A stretch of DNA of 64,000 bases from Dermatemys mawii (lineage: Eukaryota; Chordata; Testudines; Dermatemydidae), in contig ML677328.1 in NCBI GenBank assembly GCA_007922305.1, positions 9,100,620 to 9,164,619 of the forward strand. Direction: 5' to 3'. The notes under the pieces were generated by a model, which was not told where the DNA came from, did no database searches, and saw only the letters and a program-made list of their open reading frames with translations. Shown one piece after another: positions 37,452 to 49,034 of the stretch (positions are counted from its first letter, which is position 1; every line of letters begins with the position of its first letter). Both the position numbers and the translations under genes were made by a program.

Positions 37452-38994
37452 GGATATAAGACTACCACTTTTGAAGAAAAAAGGAAAATTAAAATCTAAA
37501 CTGTAAAGCTGAGATATTAACTATATAATTCCAGTCATAAGCAAAACTAGTATTTCTTAGAGTTACTGTAGAAGCCGTAAGAAGTTTTCAGTGTATTTTA
37601 CACAAGACCAATGAATGCATTATTTTATTAAATTTATGTACAAGTCTAATTGCTATGCAGATGCAATTAAGTAGATCTAAGAAATATAAAACTAAGACGC
37701 CATATGGTTCTCAGTTCCCAAAATCAGAGGCATAAAAAGCAGATTTCACACACTAGGGTGCCAACATAACATTCTGATTAAAAGACTGCTAAATATAGTT
37801 GTTTTCTATGCTTTTTTTTAAATTTCTTTTTTTTCTTTTAAGTGGAGTATAGATTTAAAAAAACAAAAACAAACCCAAGGTATTATGAAACACCAAGAAG
37901 CAGTTAAGTTAATCCTGGATATTCCTTGATGACTTCAATTGGATTTTCAAAGTCTTACTACCAAATCAGTTTGCAAACATTAATGATATTCAAGTTGAAT
38001 AATATTTAGATTAATTGGGGACTCCTATTTAGCTCAATACCATTTGTACAGCTCAGAAAACATATTCCTCTCTAGTATAAGGTGACACAGGATGAGAAAA
38101 TGCACACACAGACACACACAAGATCTACGCAGCTTTCCAATTCCTGAAGCTCCACTTATGTTCACTTTAGAAAGGTAGAGTGTGTGGCATTGCAGAGCGA
38201 GTGCTAGAGTAGTCTACAAAACCTAACATTGGTAGATTTATTGTAGATAGCACAGCAGAGGTTAGTCAGGAGGATGATCTGAAGAACAAGATACTACAGC
38301 AGGAGAGCACGTTATGTTAATTAACCCATCTATAATCTAATTTACATACTTTGGGCTAGACTGTAGAGTTACCGGGAACCCCAAGAAAGGGGCAGAATAT
38401 AGCTGGACTAGCTAAGAAGCAGACCAGGGAGCAAGCTGTAAATTATAGTTGCAATTAATTCCCTGTTTCCCCTTGCTCCAAGGAGGTGGTAATACAGTAT
38501 GTACCATCTCTTTGCCTGTCCCAGACTACTTCTCTCCTTACTGGCTCAGCTATACTGACTAAAACATAACAGACAGCAAAGTCAAGATTCTGCTTATCTC
38601 CTAATCTACCCCTCTGCAGGTTAGAGCGTGGCACCCTTACAGAGGCTGCTCTCCCCTTTCCACAGTGACCTGTAGCACCTTACGCCCCCTTACTTCCCTG
38701 TGCAGAAGAATGCTGAGTCACAATTTAGCCCTTAAAGAAAGAGCTAAGGAAATACCCAGAGACAAGACGACATGGTGGTGGAATAAGTACTTTAAGTCTA
38801 TTATTAAGTTCAGTGTGAAAAGGTCAGGAACATCATAGTCAAGTTTAAAAACATCTTTAACTTTGACCCCACAGCAATGCCCATCCTCTATTGATCCTTG
38901 GCACCCAGCCTCTAAGCTACCACGCAACAGCTGTTCCACACTGGCAATACACATCTACAAACACCCTCCCTACCTTCTGTCCACATGCTGTCAA
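37452..38994. other. Intronic sequence, nothing recognised
   Basis: The part at 38340-38700 has a different base composition and may be an unclassified repeat, but it has no boundaries I can support. Confidence 0.4.
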
Positions 38995-39256
38995 AAAGCA
39001 ATACTCGCCTCTCTAGAGCCCTCCGTGTATACAAAAATTTAGATCTGCATCCAATCCGCATCTGTGATAATTAACTTGAATCCAAACTGCACCTTTTATA
39101 TGGATCCACATCCACATATGCACCAACACCCTCTCTCACTGTTAGGGCCCTGTGCGGATACAAAAATATGGGTCCTCATCCAATCCACAAAGATGATAAA
39201 CAATGCATCCACATCCACAGATGCAGCAGATATTTGCAGATTTGCAGGGCTCTAGC
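38995..39256. repeat. Two adjacent partial copies of a GGATACAAAAAT-type MITE
   Basis: TAGAGCCCTCCGTGTATACAAAAATTT...CATCCAATCCGCA (about 39015) recurs as TAGGGCCCTGTGCGGATACAAAAATAT...CATCCAATCCACA (about 39143). Each is followed by GATCCACATCCACA-type sequence. The block ends TTTGCAGGGCTCTAGCC, the inverse of the start. It reads as one terminus duplicated in tandem at about 130 bases. Confidence 0.6.
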
Positions 39257-40391
39257 CATCTCCATTATACATCTCTCAGAAATAATATAAATCTGCTATT
39301 CCACTATAAACCAAACGGCCCAGCCTACCTAATCCACCCTGTGAATTACCCCATTGCACATCTTAGCTGTGATGCCCCACAAAACCCTTTATTCACACCT
39401 TGAGACACTTCATACACTGGCCAATGTGACATTATACAAATGGTCCCGGTTCTCCTTCAAGTACACAGAAAGTATAACGTAAGATAGTTATATGCATTTC
39501 ATATATCGACTCCTCCAGGAAAATCATAGGCATATGACAGGATACGCAGGGATACTAAAAGATCAGAGTTAAGGTTGCTTGTGTAAAGTTACTGGCAAAT
39601 TACTGACCTTTAAAGCATTCTCATTTTTAAGGTAAAATTAAATAATTGTTTTCAGGTACTCAAATATTTTAATAACTATAATGTTCTAATGTTTTTTCCT
39701 GATTTAAATAATATATGTTTACTACTTTAATTGTACCTTAAATATTTACTTTTGGGAATAGGCTTGTGTGTCTTTCCACACGGCTGTATTCTTTCTTGTT
39801 AAATGTCTATTTCCCTCGATAGCCAATAAACCTCCATTCTGGGGAAAACCATTAAGTAAGCAATATAAAAATGAAGGTAAGCCAGACAGATGTTTTAGTC
39901 CTTGCAAAGAATGAAGGAGGCATCTTCTCTTTAGAAGTCTCTCAACAAGGTCAGTTTATGAGGCCCTCCTTCACCGCAGCATAACTAGTGAACACACTCC
40001 CAAAATAGAGTACATTTACATTTGAATATCAAATACTATTGATCTCAATACATACTCATTTTCACAGAACTCCTTGGTCTTAATGACTATTACATAATCC
40101 TGTCTGAAATCTGGCTCATACTAATAGGCAAAGAGAATGAGAGCACTTAAGATATTGCTATTATGACTACCAGTTTTCATATATAAAAACACAAACCAAA
40201 TGAATGAGCCCGAGAGTGCACCCCTAACTACATATGCAACCTACTGTATCACCTTCCTTCTATTTTTCTCTTAACGAATTCCAATTATTTTAATTTAATT
40301 TATGTTCAGAAACCATCATGTGTTCCTCAAATAATGATCCTTATTCCTAGGAAAAACAGACCAAAATAAAAATTAAATCACTGTGCTCCTC
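39257..40391. other. Intronic sequence, nothing recognised
   Basis: AT-rich. No exon or element boundary is supported. Confidence 0.5.
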
Positions 40392-41213
40392 TGTCGGGGT
40401 TCCCTCCCCACTCTGAACTCTGGGGTACAGATGTGGGGACCCGCATGAAAGACGCCCTGAGCTTATTTCTACCAGCTTAGGTTAAATACTTCCCCAAGGT
40501 ACAAATCCTTCCTTGCCCTTGGTATCACTGCCACCACTAAGTGATTTAGATAAAGAATCAGGAAAAGGACCACTTGGAGTTCCTATTCCCCCCAAAATAT
40601 CCCCCCAAGCCCTACACCCCCTTTCCCGGGAAGGCTTGAGAATAATATCCTCACCAATTGGTAAAGGTGAGCACAGACCCAAACCCCTGGTTCTTTAAAA
40701 TAATGAAAAATCAATCAGGTTCTTAAAAGAGGAATTTTATTTAAAGAAAAGGTAAAAGAATCACTTCTGTAAATCAGGATGGAAAATGACTTTACAGGGT
40801 AACCATAGATTCAGAACCACAGAGGAAGCCCCTCTAGCCTTAGTTTCAAAGTTACAAAAAAACAGGAATAAACCTTCCTCTGGCAAAGGGAAAATTCACA
40901 AGCTAAAACAGAAGATAATCTAACACGCCTTGCCTGGCTTCTACTTACAATTTTTGCAATATGAGAGATTGGCTCAGGATTGTGTGGACATGGTGGATTT
41001 TTTTTGTCTTGTCCCTCTCAGTTCCAAGAGCGAACCCCCCACATAAGCAAATAGCACAAACCGAGCCTCCCCACTCCTCCTCCCCCAAGATTTCAAAGTA
41101 TCTTCTTTCCCCATTGGTTCTTTTGGACAGGTGCCAACCAGGTTATTAGAGCTTCTTAACCCCTTACAGGTAAGGGGGAATTTTAAGCTACCCTTAGCTG
41201 TATGATTATGACA
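40392..41213 (-). mobile_element. Solo LTR-like element, 822 bp, TGTC...GACA
   Basis: It starts TGTCGGGGTTCCC (40392) and ends TGATTATGACA (41213). Flanking 5-mers TCCTC (40387-40391) and TTCTC (41214-41218) match at 4 of 5, compatible with an aged target duplication. The phrase GGTTCTTAAAAGAGGAATTTTATTTAAAG suggests, on the minus strand, a promoter/poly(A) region ahead of a long R-U5-like G/C-rich part. No adjacent gag or pol coding, so a solo LTR is the simplest reading. The 121-codon minus frame 40974-41339 is incidental. Confidence 0.65.
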
Positions 41214-41794
41214 TTCTCTTACTAAATAAATATATAAATCCAGAAGTCGGTCAAATAAGATCACTGTAGAAACTGTCCTCTTAGAAAGTCCAAATATGAA
41301 CCAAGACTCAGGATAACAAAAGGTAACTACTGCATTCAAACTTCTTAAGTGGGGATCACATTAAATAATCCTGTTTATTAGAGAATAATACTATTTGAAG
41401 AAACTGTGTGGACAGCACATTAGTTCATATGTTTCCTGTGTGGTGATATGGTAACACTACAATAATGGGGTCCAAAGGAGAAAGCAGGAGATAGGTTACA
41501 GGCAGGGACAGTGGTGAAAAGAGGAGTTCTATTTTAGTTCTGAGGACGAAACGTCTCTTACAAGGAAATGCATTTACTAGCATCCCAGCATTTTAAAAAA
41601 TACATGTTTTCAATATATGTTTATTTTCTCCTACCACAACATAGTCCACATCTCCTATGGCAAGTAGCTGTGTATGTACTATAATTACGGCTGTTAATTA
41701 TTTTCTTTTGTGGGGGGTGGGTGAAGAAATCATTACTTATATGAGCTTTTTGTTGTAGCTGCCTTTAAAACCAGAACTATGGTTTGTCACCTTT

Positions 41795-41875
41795 GTGTAG
41801 GTCCTGCCTCAAAGCAAGGAAGCTGAATTAGATGACCTCTCAAGGTCCCTTCCAGCCTTATATTTCTATGTAATA
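41795..41875 (+). repeat. CR1 LINE 3' terminal fragment
   Basis: GGTCCTGCCTCAAAGC, GATGACCTCTCAAGGTCCC and CCAGCCTTATATTTCTATG are the standard CR1 tail. Confidence 0.85.
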
Positions 41876-42216
41876 CCTAAGAAGATATAATCCAGGCTCT
41901 GAAGAGATTACAATCTAATTAAGAAGGCACATGTGCACATTTAGAAATAGGAAGGAGCAGGGGATAGATAGAGCACAAAAATCATAGCTATATTCAAGTT
42001 AGTTATGGGTGTATCTTAATGGAAAAGAGGCTTCTGTAATGGCACTGGGGTTGTTTAATACAAATTATATGCCATATCTTCAGCTGAGGTAAATTGGCAG
42101 AGTTCCCTGGAAGTACATTATACCAGCTGAGAATGTGGCAGGATGTCTTTACTGTAACTGATAGTAAGCACCTTCTTGATTCAAATCCCCACATGGAAGG
42201 CTGCATTTGATCTCTG

Positions 42217-42244
42217 TCACACACACACACACACACACACACAC
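42217..42244. repeat. (CA)n microsatellite
   Basis: About 14 uninterrupted CA units. Confidence 0.95.
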
Positions 42245-42749
42245 TTCTCCATGCTCCTCCATTAAATTAGTTTGTAGGACCTTTGAGACAGGTACTTTTT
42301 CTACTTCTGTAGTATGCATAGTACAGTGGAGCCCAAATGTAATTGGGTCACTTGGACTCTATCATAATGAAAGAATCATCACTACCAGGGTATTATTGCC
42401 AATAATAGTACACTACTGCCAAGACTGTAACACTAGCCAGAAGGCAGAATATTTAATTCATGCTTTTCTCACTTCAGGAATCTCACTGATCACTTTTATG
42501 CTCTCAATGGCCTGACAGTTATCTTTCTTGATTTAAGACTCTTCCAGCTAATTTCCATGTGAGAAAAGCTTTGCAAAACTATCTTTTATTCATTTAGCAA
42601 AATTAAAATTAACATTTTCAAATAAATATCTGCAGATGTAACAATGGGAGAGATATTACCATCCTGAAACAACTTCTGGTTAGTTTCCTGGAAGGCAGTC
42701 AAGGTCGACTCATTGAGAAAGATTTTTAAATGTTAGATATTTACTCCTA

Positions 42750-42790
42750 AACATCCGTTAGTCTATAAGGTGCTACCAGACTCTGTCATC
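42750..42790. repeat. Short Penelope terminal fragment
   Basis: GTTAGTCTATAAGGTGCTACCAGACTCTGTCA matches the terminus at 45795-45828 (GTTAGTCTTTAAGGTGCCACAGGACTCTGTCA). Confidence 0.65.
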
Positions 42791-42953
42791 CTAGCAGAAA
42801 GTCAGCATTTTCACAACTATATGTTACTTACTTTTCAGCACATGGGATTTTTATTTTCCCCCCAAGAATTTAAGAACAGAAATGCTCAAAAATGGCATTT
42901 TCCTCACTCTCTTCGTCAAAATCTTGTCTACTATATTCCCCCCACCCCCACTC

Positions 42954-42981
42954 CTCCACACACACACACACACACACACAC
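42954..42981. repeat. (CA)n microsatellite
   Basis: CA run preceded by a C-rich tract (about 42935-42953). Confidence 0.95.
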
Positions 42982-43565
42982 TGCTGTTCTTGCAGTATCC
43001 AAGTGCAGCCTAACAGAGGGGAGAAAAGATGCAGTGACCATCAAAATATATAAATAAATTTGGCATACCATCATCAAGGAGAAATTTACATATGTAATAG
43101 AAGAAAAAGGCTGGGGACTATGTTGTAACCAAATGAACCAAAATCATCCACAGGATAACTCTACTAAAGTTACTGGAGTTACACCAGGGATCAATCTGGC
43201 GTACTCTTTTATGCATTCTGAATCAATACCCCTAAATGGAGAGAGACAGATAACAAGAGAGAAAACAATTAAGTGAGAAACAAAGAAAACAAACCCCCTT
43301 TTCCACTTGATAGAGGGTGATGTGTGTGTGCTTGTCTGCATGCAACGCTGCCAAGCCACAAAGAAAATGATAAATAATAAGTGTGTGCAGCTTTCTTTCC
43401 AGAAAGGAGAACATTTGTAAATGTATGACTACAAAAACACACAGCTGCTCAGTTACTGATAAAAAGCTAAGAAATCTGAACAAATCAAAGCATCTTTAAT
43501 TTCCCTCTATTGACTCTGCTAATTCCATGCAGGAGTAATTTCAAAGTTTCAGTAAGTGTGTTCAT

Positions 43566-43921
43566 CAGAACACAAAACATGGCCTTACTGGGTCAGACCA
43601 ATGGTCCATCTAGCCTGATATATTGTCTTCCGCAATCACATGTGCAGATGCTTTTGAGAAAAAGAACAGAGCAAGGCAATAATTGAGAGATCCATCCCCT
43701 GTTGTCCAGTCTCAGCTTCCAGAATTCAGAGGTTTAGGAACACTCAGATCGTGGCATTGCATCCCTGACCATTTTGGCTAATAGCCATTAAAAGACGTAT
43801 CCCACATGAACTTAGCTATATGTTCTGAATCCAGTTATATTTTCACCTTAACATCTCCTGCCAATGAGTTCCATAGGTTGACTGTAAAATGTGTTGAGAA
43901 GTACTCCCTTACGTTTTGTCA
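43566..43921 (-). mobile_element. CR1 LINE 3' UTR, left part of an interrupted copy
   Basis: The plus strand reads CATGGCCTTACTGGGTCAGACCAATGGTCCATCTAGCC, the reverse complement of a CR1 3' end. It continues inward to GTTCCATAGGTTGACTG and AGTACTCCCTTACG, where the Penelope element cuts it. The same CR1 resumes at 45829. Confidence 0.85.
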
Positions 43922-43922
43922 A

Positions 43923-45828
43923 GAATCAGAGGGGTAGCCATGTTAGTCTGGAATTGCAGAAGTGACAAAGAGTCCTGTGGCACCTAAAGACTAACTAAAG
44001 TATTAGAGCATAAGCTTTCATGGGCTAGTACCCACATCGTCTGATGCATGCAGTATCCAGGGGCAGGTATAAATAGGTAGGCAAGAACCAGGTGGGAGAT
44101 AACAGGGTTAGTCCAATGAGGCTGAACCAGCTTGTTATCTCTAATCAGGGAGGGTGAGGTGTTCCTCTAGCAGTTGAACTGGAGGTGTGAATAGCGAGAG
44201 AAGAGAAGCTGCTTTTGTAGTTAGCTAGCCACTCGTAATGTTTGTTCAATCCTCGACTGACAGTATCAAATTTGCAAATGAATTGCAGCTCTGCAGTCTC
44301 TCTTTGTAGTCTGGACTTGAAGTTTTTTTGCTGCAGAATGCTGACCTTTAAATCTTCTATAGTGTGTCCAGCGAGGTTGAAGTGCTCTCCTACAGGTTTT
44401 TGAATATTGCCATTCCTGATATCTGATTTGTGTCCATTTATCCTTTTTCGTAGGGACTGTCCAGTTTGGCCGATGTACAGAGCAGAGGGACATTGCTGGC
44501 ACATAATGGCATATATTACATTGGTAGATGTGCAGGTGAATGAACCAGTAATGGTGTGGCTGATCTGGTTTGGTCCTGTGACGGTGTTGCTGGTGTAGAT
44601 GTGTGGGCAGAGTTGGCATCGAGGTTTATTGCATGGATTGGTTCCTGAGTTAGAGTTATTATGGCGCGGTGTGCTGTTGCTGGTGAGAATATGCTTGAGG
44701 TTGGCAGGTTGTCTGTAGGCCAGGACTGGTTTGCCTCCCAAGGCCTGTGAAAGTGAGGGATTGTTGTTCAGGATGGGTTGTAGATCCCTGATGATGCATT
44801 GGAGAGGCTTTAACTGAGAACTGTAGGTGATGGCCAGTGGTGTTCTGTTGTTTTCTTTCTTGGGCTTGTCTTGCAGCAGCAGGCTTCTAGGTACTCGTCT
44901 GGCTCTGTTGATCTGTGTCCTTATTTCCTTGTGCGGGTATTGTAGTTTTGAGAAAGCTTGGTGGAGATCTTGTAGGTGTTGGTCTCTGTCTGAGGGGTTG
45001 GAGCAAATATGATTGTACCTCAGTGCTTGGCTGTAGACAATGGATCGTGTGGTGTGCCCGGGATGGAAGCTGGTGGCATGAAGGTAGGCATAGCTGTCAG
45101 TAGGTTTTCGGTATAGGGTGGTGTTGATGTGGCCGTCATTAATTTGCACCGTGGTGTCCAGGAAGTGGACCTCCCGTGTAGACTGGTCCAGGCTGAGGTG
45201 GATGGTGGGGTGGAAGCTGTCGAAATCATGGTGGAATTCTTCCAGAGTTTCTTTCCCATGGGTCCAGATGATGAAGATGTCATCAATGTAGCATAGATAG
45301 AGGAGGGGCGTGAGTGAACAAGAATTGAGGAAGCGTTGTTCCAGGTCAGCCATAAAGATGTTGGCATACTGTGGGGCCATGCGGGTGCCCATAGCAGTGC
45401 CACTGGTCTGGAGGTATATATTGTCACCAAATTTGAAATAATTGTGTGTAAGGATAAAGTCACAGAGTTCAGCAACCACAAAGAGAGACTGCATAGCTGC
45501 AATTCATTTGCAAATTTGATACTATTAGTCGAGGATTGAACAAACATTATGAGTGGCTAGCTAACTACAAAAGCAGCTTCTCTTCTCTCGCTATTCACAC
45601 CTCCAATTCAGCTGCTAGAGGAACACCTCACCCTCCCTGATTAGAGATAACAAGCTGGTTCAGCCTCATTGGACTAACCCTGTTATCCCCCACCTGGTTC
45701 TTACCTACCTATTTATACCTGCCCCTGGATACTTCCACTGCATGCATCCGACGAAGTGGGTACTAGCCCACGAAAGCTTATGCTCTAAAACTTTAGTTAG
45801 TCTTTAAGGTGCCACAGGACTCTGTCAC
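43923..45828 (-). mobile_element. Penelope-like retroelement with inverted terminal arms
   Basis: The left arm (43962-44306) and right arm (45479-45828) are near-identical inverted copies of about 345-350 bases. The left has 39 extra terminal bases (43923-43961, GAATCAGAGGGGTAGCCATG...). Each arm holds the terminal repeat (GCCACAGGACTCTGTCAC, CACGAAAGCTTATGCTC) plus the coding sequence for the last 50 or so residues of the protein. Between the arms lies RT and GIY-YIG coding on the minus strand. Inverted or direct 'pseudo-LTRs' are a known property of Penelope elements. It sits inside a CR1 copy, so it is the younger insertion. Confidence 0.9.
44145..45494 (-). CDS. Penelope reverse transcriptase (N-terminally truncated) with GIY-YIG endonuclease
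   Basis: A 449-codon uninterrupted frame. Residues 31-52 contain GTAMGTRMAPQYANIF, the RT motif B region. YIDD at 69-72 is the catalytic box with its two aspartates. FLDTTVQIND and LYRKPTDSYAYLH (about 111-139) are the following RT/thumb blocks typical of Penelope. A CNKPRCQLC cysteine cluster (288-296) precedes the GIY-YIG endonuclease: VIYAIMC, ALYIGQTGQSLRKRINGHK (338-356) and a later RETAELQFI (398-406) with the expected glutamate. Penelope enzymes use this fusion to nick and prime at target DNA. Here the N-terminal RT (fingers and motif A with the first catalytic Asp) is missing: the frame begins right at the junction with the inverted arm. It cannot be a full enzyme, although the remaining frame is intact, which implies a fairly young insertion. 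Confidence 0.9.
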   Translation of the reverse strand: MQSLFVVAELCDFILTHNYFKFGDNIYLQTSGTAMGTRMAPQYANIFMADLEQRFLNSCSLTPLLYLCYIDDIFIIWTHGKETLEEFHHDFDSFHPTIHLSLDQSTREVHFLDTTVQINDGHINTTLYRKPTDSYAYLHATSFHPGHTTRSIVYSQALRYNHICSNPSDRDQHLQDLHQAFSKLQYPHKEIRTQINRARRVPRSLLLQDKPKKENNRTPLAITYSSQLKPLQCIIRDLQPILNNNPSLSQALGGKPVLAYRQPANLKHILTSNSTPRHNNSNSGTNPCNKPRCQLCPHIYTSNTVTGPNQISHTITGSFTCTSTNVIYAIMCQQCPSALYIGQTGQSLRKRINGHKSDIRNGNIQKPVGEHFNLAGHTIEDLKVSILQQKNFKSRLQRETAELQFICKFDTVSRGLNKHYEWLANYKSSFSSLAIHTSSSTARGTPHPP

Positions 45829-47204
45829 TAACTTCATTGAGTGATCCCCATTTTTTATGATATGTGAAAGGGTAAATAACACTTCTTTATTCACTTTTTC
45901 CATACCAGTCATGATTTTATACACTTCTGTTATATCCTCTTCTTAGTCCTCTCTCTTCTAAACTGAACAGTCCCAGTCATTTTAATCTTTCCTCGTATGA
46001 GCGCTGTTGCATATCCTTAATCATTTTTGTATCTTTTCCAATTCTAATCTCTCTCTTTTGAGATGAAGTGACCAGAACCAGAACTGCACAGTATTGAAAG
46101 TGCGGGCATACTATGGACTTTTATATTGACATTATGATACTTTCTATGCTTTTTCTAATGGTTCCTAACATTTTGCTATTTTTTTAAGTTCTGCTGCATG
46201 TTGAGCAGACATTTTCAGAGATCTATCCACAATTCCTACAAGATCTTTCTATTGTGTGATAGCTAATTTAGACCCTATCATTTTGTATGTATAGTTGGGA
46301 TTATGTTTTCCAATATGCATTACTTTGCATTTATAAACAATGAATTTCACCTGCCATTTTGTTGTCCAGTCACCTAGTTTAGTGAAATCCCTTGATAACT
46401 CTTTGCAGTCAACTTCGGATTTAACAGTTTTGAATAGTCTGCAAATTTTGCCACATTATTAATAAATGAGCAGAAAAGGGGTGAATACGTTGAACAGCAC
46501 AGGTTCCAGGACAAATCCTTAAGGGAACCTGCTATTTACCGCTCTCCACTGTGAAAGCTGATCATTTATTTCCACTCTTTGTTTCCTCTCTTTTAACCAA
46601 TCACCAACCCATGATAGGAGTTTCCCTCTTACCCCAGGATTGCCTATTTTTCTTAAGAGTCTTTGATGTGGGATCTTATCAAAGGCTTTGTGAAAGTCCA
46701 CGTACAGTATATCAAATGGATCACCCTGGTGCACATGCTCGTTGACCTCCTCAAAGAACTGACTGCTTGATTGATGTTGACTCTTTCCTACCATATCATT
46801 TTCATTTATATGTCTGGCAATTCTGTTCTTAATGATAATTTCTACCACTTTTCCTGGAACCGCAGTGGTAATTGTGAGGATCACCTCTGGATCCACTTTT
46901 AAGAAAATGAACATTACATTAGCTATCCACCAGGCATGTGGTACAGAACTTGATTTAAGGGATAGCTCAGTGGTTTGCACATTGGCCTCCTAAACCCAGG
47001 CTTGTGCGTTCAATTCTTGAGGGGGCCATTTAGGGATCTAGGGCAAAAAATCCATCAGGGGATAATACTTGGTCCTGCTAGTGTAGGCAAGGGACTGGAC
47101 TCGATGACCTTTCAAGGTCCTTCCAGCTCTGTAAGATATTGCTTATAATATAAGAAAATATGCCTAAGTTATATACCATGCATAATAGTTCTGAAGTTTC
47201 ATAT
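45829..47204 (-). mobile_element. CR1 LINE, right part of the interrupted copy, with RT fragment
   Basis: It resumes the CR1 broken at 43921. On the minus strand the segment 46520-46860 translates to a CR1 RT piece: FDILYVDFHKAFDKIPHQRL (RT motif A, D-F-x-K-A-F-D), then KLLSWVGDWLKERKQRVEI and SQWRAVNSRFP. The rest toward 45829 is the downstream ORF2 and 3' part, with stops. A Cry-type SINE (46957-47146) is inserted in it; CR1 sequence continues at 47150-47204 (ATACCATGCATAATAGTTCTG). Inactive. Confidence 0.85.
46957..47146 (+). mobile_element. tRNA-derived SINE with CR1-like tail (turtle Cry type)
   Basis: TAGCTCAGTGGTTTG (46963-46977) is a pol III box A, and GCGTTCAATTC (47006-47016) a box B, in tRNA-like spacing. 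After a unique middle (GGGGCCATTTAGGGATC) it ends with a CR1-type tail: TTGGTCCTGC, GGACTCGATGACC and AAGGTCCTTCCAGC. This tRNA head plus CR1-like tail is the known layout of the Cryptodira turtle SINE, which borrows CR1 retrotransposition machinery. It is inserted in the minus-strand CR1. Confidence 0.88.
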
Positions 47205-47441
47205 TTAAGATCCTGGAGAATAGGTCCATCAGTGGCTATTAGCCAAGAAGGGCAGGGATGGTGTCCCTAGCTTCTATTTGTCAGAACCTAGGAATGGATG
47301 ACAGGGAATGTATCATTTGATGATTACCTGTTCTGTTCATTTCCTCGGGGGCACATGGCATTGGCCACTGTCAGAGGACAGGATACTGGGCTAGATGGAC
47401 CTTTGGTCTAAGCCAGTATGGCCCTTCTTATGTTCAGTCTC
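47205..47441 (+). mobile_element. CR1 LINE 3' end
   Basis: AATAGGTCCATCAGTGGCTATTAGCC, GATTACCTGTTCTGTTCATT, GGCATTGGCCACTGTC and GGATACTGGGCTAGATGGACC, ending CTTCTTATGTTC, are the CR1 tail of the subfamily also present at 49035-49420. Confidence 0.92.
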
Positions 47442-49034
47442 GTGCTCAGTGAAGCTTGTAGCGTGCAGCCACAGTATCATGTCAGAACAAGAGGGAATGA
47501 CTCAGCAGCTGTTTTTAGGACAAGCACAGTACCCGCCACTGCTGCCACTTGGAACATGAGCAGCTCTGGTCTCAGTATGGAGGCATAAGCAGGTCGCTCA
47601 GAGCACATGTTCCCGGTGGTGGTGCTGAGTACTGTGCCTTGAATATACACAAGCACAAGACTGGCACGTGCAGGTGTCCGCTTGCACCTCCCCACTGTTG
47701 GAAAAACTGCAGCAGTTTGGGCGGGGATGAGGACAGAGGGAAGACTTGGCACTCATGCATATTCTGTGAAACTCTGTACTTGACCCACGATACAGCTGTG
47801 ATTTTTTTTTAAAATCTGCAATTTTCTCAGGGCCTTAGTCATGACCACACAAGGTGAGGGGGTCCCTCAAGTCCCATGGACTGTTTTCAAAGTAAAGTAT
47901 GAAGCCTTGGATTTGATCTGGCATTTCATGAAAGGACAGCAAAGCATATGGGTAACCTGTTTGCAGCTTCCTTCGGTGTTGAACAGGCAAGACACTGTTT
48001 CTGAACTAACTGTAAATTCAAGGTTGGTCATCTCATACCCAAAAAACAAATGATAATATTTAAGCCTGACGGGCATGAGTGTGAGAGGCACTGTCAAGCG
48101 TGAATCTGAAAGGAGGAGATACAGTCATAGAAGAAAATGGACATTTTTCATGGTTGTGGTTATTCAACTATCCTGAAACAGTAAAGAGTTTAGGTGAATG
48201 TTGTGTCAATAGATGCCCTCACAGGCACAGGATGTTATGAAGCAGGAGAGTTCTTTAAAGTGCTTCCCTCTCCCTGCTATTATCACCTCAATTCAGCAAT
48301 TAAATTACAGTCAGCTGCTCTTCCTCCTATTACTAATCTCAGCCAAGTCCTCACAGATCTGGGCAATGGTGCTGTTTGTATCCAATCTCAGACTGATATA
48401 GAACTGGGTGGTGTTTGCGTGTTGCTTGTATTTTACTCCATGCAGTTTCAGAATGGCTCCACAGACATGCTCAACCATACGTAAGAGAACAGGGATCCTT
48501 TGGAGGGGGAGGGAGGAGCTATGGAAGTGAAAGAACATGTGTCCAACAGGACTCTGGGTGTGGTCTTAGTTCCAGCCATTCCCCTAAATGCAATCCCATT
48601 GACTCCTGATAGATGGCAGAGGCAGGAGAGAAAGATCCCATAGCTGACAATAACCTATGCTGTCAAGAGGTCCAGCAATATGAATATGGAAGTAGGGCTC
48701 TTTATCCATAGCCCAAAGGAGATCATGACATCGGTGTGGTCTTTGTTCCATGTTCTGGACTGAAGCCAGAAGGGGAGGGGATCTAAGATAAGGGCAGTAT
48801 CTAGATGGAATTGGAAGTGAACCTTGGTGACCTTCTCAGTTACCTCACTAAGGAACTTGAGGTTAAATGGTGAGGCGGGACAGATCAGTGGCGTAGTGAT
48901 CGTTTCTAAAACACCATCTTCCCAGAAAAGATTCAAAAGGGTATTGCAGTGCAGCCTTATGTTTAGTACATTTTAAGGGGGAAAATAAATGCTTCATTTC
49001 CTTTCCTAGGGCATTACAGGCTATCAAATCACAT
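47442..49034. other. Intronic sequence, nothing recognised
   Basis: Several 60-96-codon frames overlap in both strands without domains. Confidence 0.5.

Noticed and set aside
38995..39256. Possible CRISPR-like direct repeats
   Set aside because: There are only two diverged copies, with no regular spacers; they are partial MITE copies in a vertebrate intron.
45020..45547. 175-codon minus frame
   Set aside because: It is an alternate-frame shadow of the Penelope RT frame at 44145-45494.
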